Assembly: GCA_005773755.1 (NCBI GenBank)
Contig: SXHE01000134.1
Location: forward strand, 1-5,403
Direction: 5' to 3'
Length of the DNA stretch: 5,403 nt
DNA from: Planctomycetia bacterium
GTDB lineage: Bacteria > Planctomycetota > Planctomycetia > Gemmatales > Gemmataceae
Below are positions 5,353 through 5,403 of the stretch, in pieces. A program made the translations under genes and the position numbers. The notes beneath the pieces are model-generated. The model made no database searches, had not been told where the DNA came from, and was given only the letters and a program-made list of their open reading frames with translations. Within the stretch, counting starts at the first letter, position 1. Each line of letters starts with the position of its first letter.

Positions 5353-5403
5353 ATGAGCCGACGACGACAGACCGCGGACGAGTTCGAGCAGCTCGCGGGC
5401 GAC
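5353..5403 (+). CDS. Start of a + strand gene running off the window, product unknown
   Basis: Only the first 17 residues are visible: MSRRRQTADEFEQLAGD, a basic start followed by an acidic, helix-prone segment. Third codon positions in the second half are almost all G or C, as expected for a gene here. The ATG at 5353 has only a weak upstream match (aaggcg). The same frame is open upstream to a GTG at 5290, which sits 9 bases after the perfect AAGGAGGT at 5273–5280 and would add 21 residues. A third possibility is the ATG at 5286, in another frame, that stays open to the window end but has poor third-position GC. Function cannot be stated. Confidence 0.5.
   Translation, partial: MSRRRQTADEFEQLAGD

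Noticed and set aside
1..5403. tRNA, rRNA or CRISPR array
   Set aside because: No cloverleaf-like segment, no rRNA-like conserved stretch and no regularly spaced repeats were seen. The acaggatga units are back to back without spacers.

Overview
The window is a GC-rich bacterial segment with very high GC at third codon positions. The mix of genes points to a planctomycete, most likely a Gemmata-type genome. Those genes are an ApbE–DUF2271 fusion, a PepSY membrane protein, a class V aminotransferase, an Rpn/DUF4351 nuclease and small RelE/ParE-like pairs. Several starts also lack a clear Shine-Dalgarno. The assignment is inferred from gene content; there is no marker gene here.

Left part (1–1592, + strand): the 3' end of an ApbE-type FAD:protein FMN transferase fused to a DUF2271 domain is followed, after a 179-base repeat-bearing gap, by a three-helix PepSY-associated membrane protein. 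Together they look like a small module for extracytoplasmic flavin/electron-transfer chemistry.

Middle and right part (1598–4937, - strand): five genes read leftward in the order class V aminotransferase, Rpn-type PD-(D/E)XK nuclease with a DUF4351 tail, an unrecognised 'MGLDI' protein interrupted by an in-frame TAG, a putative antitoxin and a RelE/ParE-like toxin. The first three are 24–25 bases apart and the last two overlap by ATGA. The - strand set meets the PepSY gene tail to tail with only 5 bases between stops.

The most unusual structure is a near-perfect 25-base repeat (23/25). One copy is the natural 3' end of the PepSY gene, including its stop. The other lies 610 bases downstream, directly against the stop of the 'MGLDI' gene. 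The toxin-antitoxin pair sits exactly between the copies, so it looks like a cassette inserted at the end of the PepSY gene.

Right end (4938–5403): a stretch of about 350–400 bases without a confident gene contains a short patch with coding-like base periodicity and a perfect Shine-Dalgarno. It is followed by the start of a + strand gene that runs off the window.
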